A stretch of DNA of 64,000 nucleotides from Gigaspora margarita (lineage: Eukaryota > Glomeromycota > Glomeromycetes > Diversisporales > Gigasporaceae). This document shows, one piece after another, positions 1-11,202 of this stretch. The notes below the pieces were generated by a model. It saw only the letters and a program-made list of their open reading frames with translations. It was not told the origin of the DNA and made no database searches. The translations under genes and the position numbers were made by a program. The first letter of the stretch is position 1, and each line of letters starts with the position of its first letter. The stretch is taken from assembly GCA_009809945.1 (NCBI GenBank), contig WTPW01000410.1, positions 133,763-197,762 on the forward strand. The letters are read 5' to 3'.

Positions 1-2
1 GC

Positions 3-629
3 CAAATACGTTCTAAACATATTATATTCCTTGAACAACTTACATCATTTGACAATACTACATTACTAGCATGGAACCACATCTCTCCAAGAATTGGTTT
101 TCTAATACCTGGAAAGACACCAGGATGGTTTACTACATTAGAAAACATTATTATTACCAATCATACCACTAGACAACTCTCTTCTACATTTCAGCTTTCT
201 CCTACTAATTCTCTTTCCTATATAACTGGACACTTTAGTGTCAAAACCAAACCATGGCTCATTACATATATAGACCATAATATTATTATAGGAAAAGCAC
301 GACGATTTGACCAACAAACAAATACTATCTCTATTACTCACTGGACTTCTGAATTTGATGAAAACAATACTTCACTATACCCATTACCTGATATTTGCTG
401 CTATCCTTGTACAGGTTGCTCGCTCAACTCTAACAGAATCCAAAACCTATGCACAATTGATGTTTCTGCAACACTATCTACAAAATTTCTTGGCAGAAAA
501 GTCTATACACAAAAATCCAAGCTTAAACTTAATGCCAATTACCTTGACTTAATATTCTCTATAGCATCATGCCATTCTCTATCTATACCCCCCTGCCTTA
601 CATATCAATACCCTTATCAGCTATAGAAG
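3..629 (+). pseudogene. LINE ORF2 segment between reverse transcriptase and RNase H
   Basis: Frame 3 is open for about 208 codons from the left edge to a TAG at 627-629. It includes a Cys cluster CCYPCTGC near 398-421, possibly a zinc knuckle. The frame must shift by one to join the RNase H domain, which opens from 569, so the ORF is broken. There is no recognisable catalytic motif. I assign it to ORF2 from position and continuity, not from a family signature. Confidence 0.6.
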
Positions 630-1294
630 AAATATTTTTTCCTTGTAATGCATCAAACAATCTACAAACAATAGCAAATGCTAACTCAAACCTTTTAGAA
701 CTTACTTTCTATACTGATGGATCTGTTATCAACCTTGGTAACTCACAATGCTCAATGGGCATTGCCTGGATTCAGGTTTTTAAGGACCAAATAATACATC
801 AATTTTCTGCACAAATTCAAAACTGGCCATCATTATACAAAGCTGAACTGGTTGCAATCCTATCAGCTATTTGTACATGCCCTCGCAATAGTACCATTCA
901 TATATATACAGATTCTCAATCTATTATATCCAAATACAAATCCCTTTTATACTCCACACACAACCCTAACAAAATTTACTCATACAACTATTGGCCTATT
1001 TGGCACACTCTTTTTAATCTTATCTAATCATACTCCTATTCTATTATATTTCACAAAGTTCTTGCACATAGTGATAATAAGCTCAACAACTATGCTGACA
1101 AACTTGCAAAAGAACATACAAATTCTTCTCTTCTAGAATTTCTCCCTAACAATATTTACAACCCATCCTTTTTTCATCAATACAAACAATTTAATATTGA
1201 ACAACCAACCTGCCGCTGTATCAAAAATATTTGCAATGCACACTTATCACAATGTAGTCTTCACAAAACAGAGTCCAACATATTATTCCTATAG
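569..1294 (+). pseudogene. RNase H domain of LINE ORF2 (one in-frame stop)
   Basis: Frame 2 shows the RNase H catalytic order: YTDGS (first Asp), KAELVAIL (Glu), IYTDSQSI (Asp), then HSDNKLNNYADKLAKE with His and the last Asp. All four acidic positions survive. A TAA at 1025-1027 splits the domain, and the same frame then runs on to a TAG at 1292-1294. RNase H removes RNA from the RNA-DNA hybrid during retrotransposition. Intact catalytic residues with one stop suggest fairly recent loss. Confidence 0.8.
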
Positions 1295-1416
1295 CAGCCC
1301 AAATAGATTGGAATGCCACATGGCTTTTTTTTAATAATAATCACAAGCGCTCATATAATTATACCAATTTTCAACTCTTCCAATCTAAATTATTTTGAAT
1401 TAAAAACTTACTCCAT

Positions 1417-2127
1417 ATGCTTCCTACTTTACCTTATATTAATTCACTCAATCCTAAATATTCTAAACATACAAGAAGCATCTCTTGTAGCCAACCAGAA
1501 AACCAGTTTCACTTTCTTTATTGCACACACTACAACAATATTACCCAAATAATCCAAAACACTATTACACAATTTGCTTTTTCTGAAATTCCAGATATAA
1601 CTGCTTTACAAATTCAACAGCTCCATACAGATCTTTTTAAACACAACTGCCTAAACCCAACATGGTGTTCTTCTTTCAACACACACTCTTTTTCTACTAC
1701 TTTTCACAGCTTTATTCCAATTCCCCTAATCAATACTATATCTCGCTACTCTTCTTACAAAATTGCTTCCAATATTGCAATAAAAATTTTACTTAAAATA
1801 TTTAATAACATCTATGACCAACTTTGGAAACCATATTGTACTGCACTTTCACAATGGAAAAACTCTCAACACTCCGCTTTAGCACTTAATACTTTATCTA
1901 TACCAACTTCATCTACTATCCCTTCAAATTCTTATTTCCTATTACCAAACCGTACTAGACTTAACTACACCTACAGTTGTAGTTGTGGTCTTCCTGATCA
2001 ATTACATGATACAAATACTAATTCATGTTCACCTCTTGGACGTGCTCTTAAAAAAATGGATATATGGTCCTATCAATGGATCAAATATAGCACAAATACT
2101 AACTCTATACTTCATATTCAAATCTAG
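1417..2127 (+). pseudogene. C-terminal tail of LINE ORF2
   Basis: Frame 1 is open for about 236 codons and ends 190 bp before the poly(A) tail. Near the end there is a CSCGLPDQ segment followed by the hydrophilic stretch LGRALKKMDIW. I recognise no domain. Position between RNase H and the poly(A) tail makes it the ORF2 C-terminus, shifted out of frame from the RNase H part. Confidence 0.55.
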
Positions 2128-2334
2128 GTGAGTTTTAACCACTCTAGCAGATTTAGGTTGCAGATAAATTAGATAGTATATCTGTTTATAGTCTGAGTTT
2201 CAACTCTTGTAATATAGTTTGTATACAGTAATATTAATTGTATTTTTGAGAAACCCTTTGAGGAATCTCATACAAATTATCAATAAAGATAGAGACAAAA
2301 CCTCACCTTAACACCAAAAAAAAAAAAAAAAAAA

Positions 2335-2492
2335 CAACTTAGTATACCTTTAATACAATAGTTATGTAACTTATAGATTTTTATATAGATGTTTTAATCT
2401 ATATTTTTGTAATAATAATTCTAATATTATAATTTTGCTTGTAAAACAATAGTTTTAATTTGATTATAAATTGAATTAGTAATGCTCAAATA
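2335..2492. other. AT-rich spacer
   Basis: Short AT-rich sequence between the LINE poly(A) tail and the left inverted repeat of the next element. I see no gene or motif. Confidence 0.5.
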
Positions 2493-2840
2493 CAGGTTTG
2501 GTATATAAGTTTATTATTTTAATAGTTAATTATATATCAAGGGTAAATTAATAGTTTGATTAAATAATAATAACTTATAATCTAATTGTTAATTTAATAT
2601 TTAATACTTTTAAATTTAGACAATTATCTTTTATCACTAGTGCGATGAATCGCTAGCCTCTGATCGACCAATCATTTTGTTTTTTTTTGATTTTATATTA
2701 ATCAAAACAAAACAAATAGCGGCCAGGTAGGGTTTGGGCACAGGGGCATGGGGCATGCCCTTTAGGGCATGCCATATGGCCAAAAGGCATGCCCATGCTT
2801 AACCCCAACCTAACCCTAACACTAACCCTAACCTATAGAA
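2493..2840. repeat. Left long inverted repeat of the hAT element
   Basis: It pairs with 7425-7922 in reverse orientation. It holds the CTGATCGACCAATCA block, four GGCATGCC-type palindromes at about 2735-2800 and a run of CCCTAAC words (2804-2835). Related sequence recurs at 14657-14830, 22170-22400 and 52110-52200. Confidence 0.75.
2804..2835. repeat. Interstitial telomere-like tract (CCCTAAC words)
   Basis: Imperfect CCCTAA repeats: AACCCCAACCTAACCC, then ACTAACCCTAACC. They sit inside a transposon end rather than at a chromosome end, because coding and repeat DNA continue on both sides. Confidence 0.6.
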
Positions 2841-3385
2841 ATCTTACAAAAAATATATTGTACAATACATAGTCTATAAGCTTCTAGTCTGATTGGCCAA
2901 TTCAATAATCGGGTTGTGTTGAGCTGCTCTTGTTTATCACGCAAGATACACTATATTATTAATTCAGCAAAGATGGTATCAGCATTTTGTGCGTGGGGGC
3001 ATCACTTAATGAGCTATCTCAGGACCACTTTCGGATATTATTTGTTATACTGGGTGTGCAAAAAGTCGCTAAACAGCCCTCTCTTTTATACAATAGTGGT
3101 TATACAAAATTAAGATAAATTTCCCATAACAATTTTTAAGCAACTAGATATTAATTATTTTTAATAATGCGAATATGCCCAAATGTTAGTAATCGATTAA
3201 AATCTTTCTAGTTTATTCAAAAGTATTATTGATTAATCTTAATAATAACATATTCCCAAATGTGTATAAGATCTTTGAATCAATAAAGCAAAAGCTTTCA
3301 AATAAATATGCATCAATTGATCATTAAATCGTTATCAATTTATTAATAATTATTATGCCATTGAATCGTCAAAAATCAAATATCA

Positions 3386-3510
3386 AAATCCCGAAGAGAT
3401 AGTATCCTGAAAACTAAATCCTACAAAAAAAAACCAAAAATTCAGAATTATGAATTTTGGAGTTTTTTTTTCAGGATTTAGTTTTTCAGGATATTATCTC
3501 TTCGGGATTT
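3386..3510. repeat. Hairpin-forming inverted repeat (small foldback element)
   Basis: The left arm AATCCCGAAGAGATAGTATC, then CTGAAAACTAAATCC, is matched in reverse at 3468-3509 (GGATTTAGTTTTTCAGGATA, then TTATCTCTTCGGGAT). The loop contains AATTCAGAATTATGAATT. A further half copy of the right arm follows at 3514-3556. It lies between the hAT left end and the transposase, so it is probably a small element inserted into the hAT. Confidence 0.65.
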
Positions 3511-4682
3511 TTATTCTTTCAGGATTTAGTATATCAGGATAGTATCATCGGGATTTTATATTCAGATATTGACACAAAATCTCACAGCTGCATGTAATTT
3601 CGAATCAATAAAGCGAAGGGAATCTTAAGATTCAATTCAATTTGATCATTAAATTGTTAAAATTATATTCGTTTTACCATCAATATACGATTGAATCATT
3701 AAAATTCGTGCATAAACCATTATTACAGTCATAAAAGACTTCAAATTTATGCAACGTTATAAAATCTTAAAAAAAATTAGCTAACCGATTTTGCTATTAT
3801 CCAAAATCGCCATTAATGTGTATTTCTGCAAATTATGCTTATATGTATAATTTTTGGCATTCTTGAATGGTTCATGCTATATCCGGCTAATATTAACCAT
3901 ATAAAAGCTTAGATAATTGCATACACTCTTTGTTAAAAACAGCCTTATCTAAAAAGAGAGAAATCTTTAAAATATAAGTTAAAATTAAATATAAGAGTAA
4001 CTAAAAGGAGAATTACCTCTGCAAGTACCAAGTTACATGGCCATTTACTATTTGCAGCATCGATTCGGCCGATGATTCAATAGTTTCGTTGCAAAAAATG
4101 CCAAACTTTACCAAAGAAGAACAACAAACTCGCGTAGAAAGCTAATAAGCTAATATTAAAGAAACGCCATATTCACAAGCTAGAAAAAAAAAAGTTATTA
4201 AAAGTTAATCAAACGCATCAATGAAATAAGGCAATAAAAGAAAATACTTATTTTGAACATAAATCGTAGTAAAAAAGCATCGATGCATAATAATTTCGAG
4301 ATTAGAAAAGACAATAATTAGTAAAAGTAATGTCGCAGCTGAAGCTTGCAATTTTAATTATTTTAATATGAAATGTTTAGAAATTTTTGGTATGCATTAT
4401 TTTAGCTTTTTTTGATAATAAAAGAGTATAAGTGGATTTTAGTAGGGCTTAAATTTTTAAATCAAGGCCCCTGATTTCAAGCTTCAGCCGTTTCAATATT
4501 TAGCCGTGACAATTATTTGTAGTGAAACGGCATTAATTGCATAATGAAACTACATTCGCATAATGCATTTGAAGTTATAAAAAGAGAATTAAATCTCATA
4601 AATTGTCGAGTAAAAATCAATTACCAAATTAAAATTACGAAAAAAATTTTATACCGTTTTACTCTTTTCGATTCGAATAATT

Positions 4683-7110
4683 ATGCAACCTCCTACGGGT
4701 TTTACTCAACCGCTTTCCAGTCAAGGTCCTCGATAGATGGGTTTTTATCATTCTGTGGACAAAAAGACAGGCAATAGGTACATTGCGAAATGCAAATATT
4801 GCTTGTCAGAACAAGAAGGCAGACCTGAAAGACTTCACCAGCACGTTCTTAAATGCAATAGCCGACCGTCTTCTGAGATAGCTAGTTATCTTCAAAAAGC
4901 TTCTGAAGAGTCAATTCCTATACGTAAGCAAACTAAATCGAACCCAGAAGAAGTAATTGAAATGGTTGAAACAGATATTACTAAATCATTTGTATAACTA
5001 CCAAGACAGGAAACTATTTTAAATTGGTATACTAAACCTATGACTCCCGCGCAATCCGAAAGACTTCATTCAAGACTTTTAGATGCTCTTATTTATGGTA
5101 ACATCCCATTAAACCTCATTGAAAATCCATATTTTCAAGTTTTCCTTAATGAAGCGGTCCCTGGTTACCAACCCCCCTCTGGTGATATGTTGCGAGGACG
5201 TATATTAACAAAAACGTTCTCTAACTATCTCCAAAATAAATTAACCTCAATGGCAACCTTTACTGATGCAACTATCTGTCTAGATGGCTGGACAGATGTG
5301 TCTGGAAACTCAATTTACGGATTTATGATTCTTAAAAAAAATCAAGAATATGTCATAGACATCGTTGATTTATCCGCAAACCGGCACAGAGCATCGTTTA
5401 TTATGAGCCAGACCAAAGAAGTTTTTTCTAGAAATAGATTTCAAATGTTGTCTGCAATTGCATGCATCACTGATAATCTACCTGTTATGGAGTCCATGAA
5501 CAATCTTCTAAATGTACGTAGAGATATTCATTGTAAGAAATTAAAATGAAATCGGATTGAAGTGAAATCGAATTAAAATGATATATCTATAGCATAAAAA
5601 AGAATTAAGATTAGAGGTTAGTTTTAGAGTAGAATTTGTATTAAACGAGTATAATTGCGCTTTAGAGGGTTAAATAAAAACCCATATTTTATTTTAATCT
5701 GACTACATTATGATCCACGATATTAATTTACTATATCATCGTCCAGGGGCATTATTTTGAAATAATGCAGTACCTTTTCAATAGTAAATTATATCCAGTT
5801 ATCCAACTTACATATAACCTTTTTTTTTTTAATAGGATGAGTATTCAAATATTATCCCCAGCAGATGCTGCTTACACGCATTCAACCTAATTGCAAAAAA
5901 TATTGCTGGTTTCACTAGCATTGTCTCTACTTGTAACAAGAACCAAAAGCTTGTAAATTTTTTTACAGCTTCGCATATTTGGCGACGAGCCTTACGAACT
6001 TGGCAAAAGAAACAAGCCGTTTCTCATTTTTTAAGTATATTCTGTGAAATGAGATGGTATTCTATAGCCAAGGTCTGCTTGGGCGTATCTACTTTTGAAA
6101 GGGGTTTCCAGCACTAACTTGAACTAAGCGAATCTGACAAGATTAACTACCCATCAATAAGAGGAGATATTAAAAATATTATCAATGACAGATATCATTT
6201 TGCCAGTAATGATACACTGGTAAAAGTTGTTAAGCCCGTAGTTGATGCGATCAGAAGACTTGAATCACGAGATGCTACTTTGGCTGATGTTTTCAAAGAA
6301 TTGATTTATGTGCATCTTGAGATCTCCAAGCTCAACGTTCCAATCCCTGGCTTCAAAGCACATGCATTAGCTATTATTAGCCAAAGAGCAAGGGAATTTT
6401 CTGAAGATATTTATTTTGTTGCCTTATTCCTCACTCCTACATACAAGAAAATAGCAATATCGAAGCATATGAATAAAGAGAGCCTTCCACGCGCATGTTT
6501 GGAATTAGCCGAGTGTTGGAAATTTAATAAGAAAGACACCATTCTACTTTATAAAGAAATACTTAACTACAAGAATGATGCTCCCCCTTTTCATCAAATT
6601 AGCTTCAATCCCCAACAATCATCTAGATCCTTTTGGGCAAAATTTGCTGGTAATTCGCCTTTTCTTCGCCGATTTGCCGTGAAGGTTTTCGCCATTGTTC
6701 CTCATGGAGCTGCCTGTGAGCATCTTTTTTCTTCTTTGGGCCTTGCTAAAACTAAATCAAGGAACCGTCTTTCTCTTGATACTCTTTCCAAGCTTGGACA
6801 ACTAAAAAATGAACTTAAAAAACATGTTCAAAAAAAAATAAGTAAAGTTAAGCAGAGTCCTGTTTTAACATCGGACCTTTTAGAAGAAAATGTTGACTTA
6901 CTTTTTGATGAAGAGGACTACGATGAAGGTCAAAATGACGATGAAGTAATTGAACAAATTGAAGTAGTTAGTGTCGATGATGAAGAGGAGTCTATTATGG
7001 AGGAGCTGTTTGATTTTGAAGCATTTGAAAGAGATCAAGAACGGTTACTTATCGAAGGGGTTGGTGATTATTCTGCAACACAGCAAAGCGACACCGAAAG
7101 TGAAGAATAG
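4683..7110 (+). pseudogene. hAT transposase with BED zinc finger, one intron, three in-frame stops
   Basis: Reading from ATG 4683 (MQPPTGFTQPL), the BED-type finger CKYC..(H)xxxxHVLKC follows at about 4790-4860, then DGWTDVSGNSIYGFMI (5284-5331), where the first catalytic Asp is expected. An intron at 5514-5835 (donor GTACGT, T-rich acceptor ending TAG) joins NNLLN to DEYSNIIPSRCCLHAFNLI, which gives the CxxHxxNLI motif. Then come MRWYSIAKV and the C-terminal hAT dimerisation block AACEHLFSSLGLAKTKSRNR (about 6710-6770), followed by a very acidic tail. The exons otherwise keep one frame; the breaks are TAG 4734, TAA 4995 and TAA 6113. The gene is dead but young. The full product would be near 700 residues, usual for the family. 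Confidence 0.85.
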
Positions 7111-7424
7111 TCTATTGAAGATATTCTTTGAATTTAATAATATCTTTTTTTTTAATACATATAAAATATAAAATAAGCAATAATTTAGTATAAATTAACG
7201 CTTACGTTAGTTTGGGATCACTAGAAGTTCAGAAAATGGGAGTCTTTAAGTAAAAATGTTATATGTGAAACATTTCGATTTTGTATCTATTAATAAATTA
7301 AAGTTGTATTACGTTATTGTTCTTTAAATAAATGAAAAATCCTGTGATTTACCGCATATAGTACCGGGTACTAGTCACTGTACTGTACGTTATGTAATTG
7401 GCTAGTGACGGGTTGCAATCACAT
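7111..7424. other. Transposase 3' flank, no gene
   Basis: AT-rich, with no open frame of note. It probably contains the transposase 3' untranslated region and the inner part of the transposon right side. Confidence 0.5.
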
Positions 7425-7922
7425 GAACTTAGATGGGCATGCCCATAGGCATGATGGGCATGCCTCGACCTGATGGCATGCCTATATGGGCATGCCAAAT
7501 TTTTTACCTGTGCCCCGAACCCTACGGCCAGGTTAAGGTTAGAGTTAGGGTTTAGCAGAAGCAATAGTTAGATAATCCCCCTAACCCAAAATTTCGCAAA
7601 AAATTTTTTTTGTTAAGAAAAAATTGTAGTTTCATAGTCAAAATTTTAAGTTTGAAGCGATTTTTTAAAAAATAGCTGTTTCGCTTCAATTTCACATTAC
7701 ATCTGATCCTGCATCCTGATTGGTCGATCAGAGGGTAGCAATGCATCGCACTGGCGATGAATGATAACTCTCTTAAATTTATTATTTTATATTAAATCTA
7801 ATAACATTAAAATTATTCAAATTGGACTACTAGATTATAAGTTATTATTATTTAATAAAGTTATTAATTTCTTTTTGTACAAAATCAACTATTAAAGTAT
7901 ATAACTTTGGTATACCAAACCT
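7425..7922. repeat. Right long inverted repeat of the hAT element
   Basis: Reverse partner of 2493-2840. It contains four GGCATGCC-type palindromes (7436-7497), a TTAGGGTT tract (7540-7552), AACCCAAAATTTCGC (7583-7597), the box CAATTTCACATTACATCTGA (7687-7706) and GATTGGTCGATCAGAG (7719-7734). The 7583-7770 part is also clearly present at 22257-22400, so this end belongs to a repeated family. Confidence 0.75.
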
Positions 7923-8592
7923 ATAATGTTTATTTATTGTTTAAAATTCAAAATAAAAGTTACTTGATAATTGCAAAAAAAGATTTTTTTAACTAGCATA
8001 GTATATAATTAAATTTTATTTTTCTACTTACCAAATGTAACATCTATAATTATTATTTAATTATGTAGTTTTTTTCTTAAAAACTTACTTTTATATGCTT
8101 TGTGCACTACATCCTTTTATAGCTAGTGATGCAAATAGCTCAGCTCAACTCAGCTTACAGCTAACATTTACTAAGCTGAGCTGATCTTTCGGCTCTATAA
8201 TCAGAGCTAAGCCAGTTATAAGCTGATCACCTTCAAGCTGAGCTAATTCTTCAGCTTTACAACCAGACCTATAAGCTAATCACTCTCAAGCTAAGCTATT
8301 TATAAATTGATTACCTGCTAAGCTACTAATTTGGTAATCTATGATTTCACAAAAATCTTGATATATATACTTCAATATTCTACTTTTCTTAATATTAATG
8401 CGAATGAATTATTTAGATTTAGATATATAAAATAGTATAAAATAGCTTAAGCAAGAATTCACTAAGGATGGTTTAACCTCAAGCAAAAAGGTAGTTAACA
8501 AACAACTTCTTATAAATCACTCAAACATACTTCTTTTTTTAGAATAATTTTATATGAAGTAAGTAATTCAACAATGTCTTAGTTCTTTAAAA

Positions 8593-9030
8593 TAGTGATA
8601 CAAATTGATAAAAATTTTTCAATTGATTAGTTGATAAATCATTTTATCCAACTAATTGATTAATCGAATTTATTTAACTAATCAATTAGTTGGCCAATCA
8701 ATTAATCGATTAGTTGACTAATCAATTAACCAACTAATGCCAACTAATCAATTAGTTGAATAAATAATAAATGAAACTTGGTAAAATACACATAAGGTAG
8801 CAACTGAAACAGCTGAGTTAATATTTTTATATAATAAGTTGATTAAGCAACCAATTGTTTAGTCTATTAATTGACCAATTGACTAGTCAATTAATCAATT
8901 AGTTGGCCAATTGACTAATCGATTAGTCAACTAATCAATTAATCGACTAAATTGGATCTGTAAAATTCAAATTAATTAGTTGCCAACTTTACAACTAATC
9001 AATTAATTTGATTTTTAATTTGTATCAATA
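8593..9030. mobile_element. Non-autonomous hAT-like element built of AACTAATCAATTAGTTG words
   Basis: The ends TAGTGATACAAATTG and (inverted) TATTGATACAAATTA flank many copies of words such as CTAATCAATTAGTTG and ATCGATTAGT. Flanking 8-mers CTTTAAAA (8585-8592) and TTTTAAAA (9031-9038) match at seven of eight. It has no coding capacity and is nested in the larger hAT. Confidence 0.7.
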
Positions 9031-10361
9031 TTTTAAAATATAATTTATACTAACAATAAAAATTTAATACACAGAATAAGTTTTCAATTTATTGGCTATT
9101 ACGCATTAGTAATGAATTCAAGGAATCTTTATTTACAAAATTATATTTATATTTTAATTGTTCGCTGCACTCTGTCCTACTATTTGTAGCAAGTTGAACA
9201 TGCTATACCATAGTGTGGGCTCAAAATTTGAATTACAAATTTAAACAATAAATTTGTTTTTTTTTTATATCAAAGTTTCCACTTTGGGGAAAGGTTTTTA
9301 TTTAAGCAAACAGATCAAGGGTGCCTCTTTGGGCACCTAACATTTGTTACATTAATGAGAATACAACTAGCCACATGTACAACTTTTGGTTGTCTAATTT
9401 AAGTAGTCTGCCTGAAGGTTCTGCACTAGTTGCCATACCTATAACCCGACTAGAGGTTACCTATTTAAATTCTCTGGTCCATGCTTCACCTGTCAATTCT
9501 ACTTGTATCACCAGTACAATCCTCCAATACATTAGTCAGTCAACAATAAATTTGTATATATGGGGGAAGTCAATAGAAAAGAGACAAATTTTTTCTAAGT
9601 AAAAGTTTTTTCAACTTTGAGCTTAAATATTTTGTTAACTATTGTATTAAATCAAAAAAATTTTATTTTATTTTAATTTTAGATAATTCAAAGATTAAAA
9701 TAAAAAAAATTTTAATTGTTAAAATATTTTAATTTAAAAATTAAAAAAAATTTACTAAAAATAATTTGTCCTTTTTCTATTGATATCCCCATATATATAT
9801 ATATGTACAATTTGTAGTTATTCTTTACGAAACTTAATCCTATATTTTAACCAAGAATTAATACATATAAGAGCCTATAGACTCTTCTTGAATAGGCGAG
9901 CATGTTTGGCTTGAACTGTATACCTGCTTTGAAAAATACTTGTTTGGTGAGTACTGTAAATAGCTATATAAAAGATTCCATGAGAGTAGACCCACCATGT
10001 ATTATCCCCAGGTCTACTATATAGGTTGAGATTTTTGTAAAGATAAAAGTCCCTAGTATTCTATAGAATCTAAAATGATAAAAGACCTGGGTATACTATA
10101 GAATAAACATTCGAATAAAATATAATTTGTATCAATATGCTATATTTATATTGCCTGGTACTGGACCCACATCCATACAATAGACCCCTGGGTCTATTAT
10201 TAGGTTTAAAATTGAAAAAATGTAACAGACCCAGGTTTTTTATATGGCTGTTTATGGTACTGATATAGATTGAATGGCTAAATAATCCCTGGCCATTTGA
10301 GACAAATATGGAAAACAGGTACAATTAAGCTTCCACCAGTTCAAGAATCAATGTACATAGG
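9031..10361. other. No gene; interior of the old hAT
   Basis: AT-rich. A short open frame at 9321-9602 (MPLWAPNICYINE) has no recognisable domain and no supporting signals. Around 9985-10230 words of the CCCAGGTCTA / ACCTGGGT kind recur in both orientations, probably another decayed small inverted-repeat element. Confidence 0.4.
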
Positions 10362-10600
10362 CAGGGTTGGCAATGGATATACTCCATTGAAAACTTGCAA
10401 ACCAATGGAGCCAATGGAACCAATGGAACCAATAGAGCCAATGGAGCTAATGGAATTAGTTATTAGTTATTAACAAATACTATATTATAAGCTAGTTGGC
10501 CTCCATTGGCTCCATTCGCAAATTATTCTCAATGGAGCAATGGAGTGGTGCCAATGGAGTTGTTCTCCATTCACCCCAATGGATAAATGTCCCAACCCTG
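10362..10600. mobile_element. Non-autonomous hAT-like element (CAGGGTTGG ends, AATGGAGCC words)
   Basis: The perfect inverted ends CAGGGTTGG and CCAACCCTG enclose tandem AATGGAGCC / AATGGAACC words and their reverse GGCTCCATT. ACATAGG is repeated on both sides (10355-10361 and 10601-10607), a 7-bp match consistent with a hAT 8-bp duplication. At 239 bp it has no coding capacity. A shorter relative lies at 14671-14768. Confidence 0.85.
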
Positions 10601-10735
10601 ACATAGGTAAAGCAGCCTCACTTAAATATTGGGTAAGTTCATTTATCTTATTGGTGGAATTGATTAATTTTTAATTTTTTTGAGCAATTTGCTCTGTATA
10701 TGTTAAGTTTGATAGCACTTTTAAATTTGTAAGAG

Positions 10736-10826
10736 AGGTAGGAGAAATAGAGGAGGTAGAGGAGGTAAGAAAGGTAGAGGAGTAAGGGAGATAGAGGAGG
10801 TAGAAGAGGTATGAAAGGCAGTGTAG
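10736..10826. repeat. Purine-rich microsatellite (GGTAGAGGA-like)
   Basis: Repeats of GGTAGAGGAGGTA with variants (GAGAGGTAGGAGAAATAG, GGTAAGAAAGG). Almost all purine on the plus strand. Confidence 0.7.
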
Positions 10827-11202
10827 TTATTTAAAATAAGGGTAGCATATTCTGCTCTAAAATATTATTAAAAATGGTATGATTTGCTTCAGTATTCATG
10901 TTAGTGGGTATTAATTCTAGTTTAATTCAAGGGTCAAGGATAGCAGCTATAAATGCTGTTTTGTCATAAATTTTATTAGCATATTTTGAATATTTTTAGA
11001 TATCTGAGTTGCAGCTGTTTTGAGAAATTTCAGAATTTTGGATTTAGAATGCATGATAAATATTATTGACGATATTGTTGATTAGCAAAATTGAAATACT
11101 TAAGGTCATATACATGCTACCAGAAAGAATATTAGTAGTTTCACAAAATGGCTTAAGAAACTGCATGGTGGCTTGAAGATTGTTTTCTTCTTATGTGATG
11201 AG

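Larger units (their letters stand above)
3..2334 (+). mobile_element. 3' part of a LINE-type (non-LTR) retrotransposon, decayed
   Basis: The element enters from the left edge and ends in a poly(A) run at 2316-2334, preceded by AATAAA at 2282-2287, which is how LINEs end. Coding remnants lie in three frames: frame 3 open from 3 to 629, frame 2 with an RNase H domain, and frame 1 from 1417 to 2127. The order is that of a LINE ORF2: region after the reverse transcriptase, RNase H, C-terminal tail. The 5' end and the reverse transcriptase core lie outside the window, and no target-site duplication can be tested. Confidence 0.85.
2493..7922 (+). mobile_element. hAT-family DNA transposon with long imperfect inverted ends
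   Basis: The ends are inverted copies of one another over several hundred bases. Outermost is CAGGTTTGGTATA at 2493-2505, facing TATACCAAACCTA at 7911-7923. Further in come the shared blocks AATAATAATAACTTATAATC (2564-2583 against 7835-7855) and CTCTGATCGACCAATCA (2658-2674 against 7719-7735). Innermost are a GGCCA..GGGTT..GGGCACAGG block and clusters of GGCATGCC palindromes. A spliced hAT transposase pseudogene lies between. No clean 8-bp target duplication is visible, so the outer limits are uncertain by tens of bases. Confidence 0.75.

Noticed and set aside
2804..2835. Chromosome end (telomere)
   Set aside because: The CCCTAA words are short and imperfect, and transposon sequence continues on both sides.
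2916..3113. 65-codon ORF within the left part of the hAT element
   Set aside because: No recognisable motif; lies in non-coding transposon sequence.
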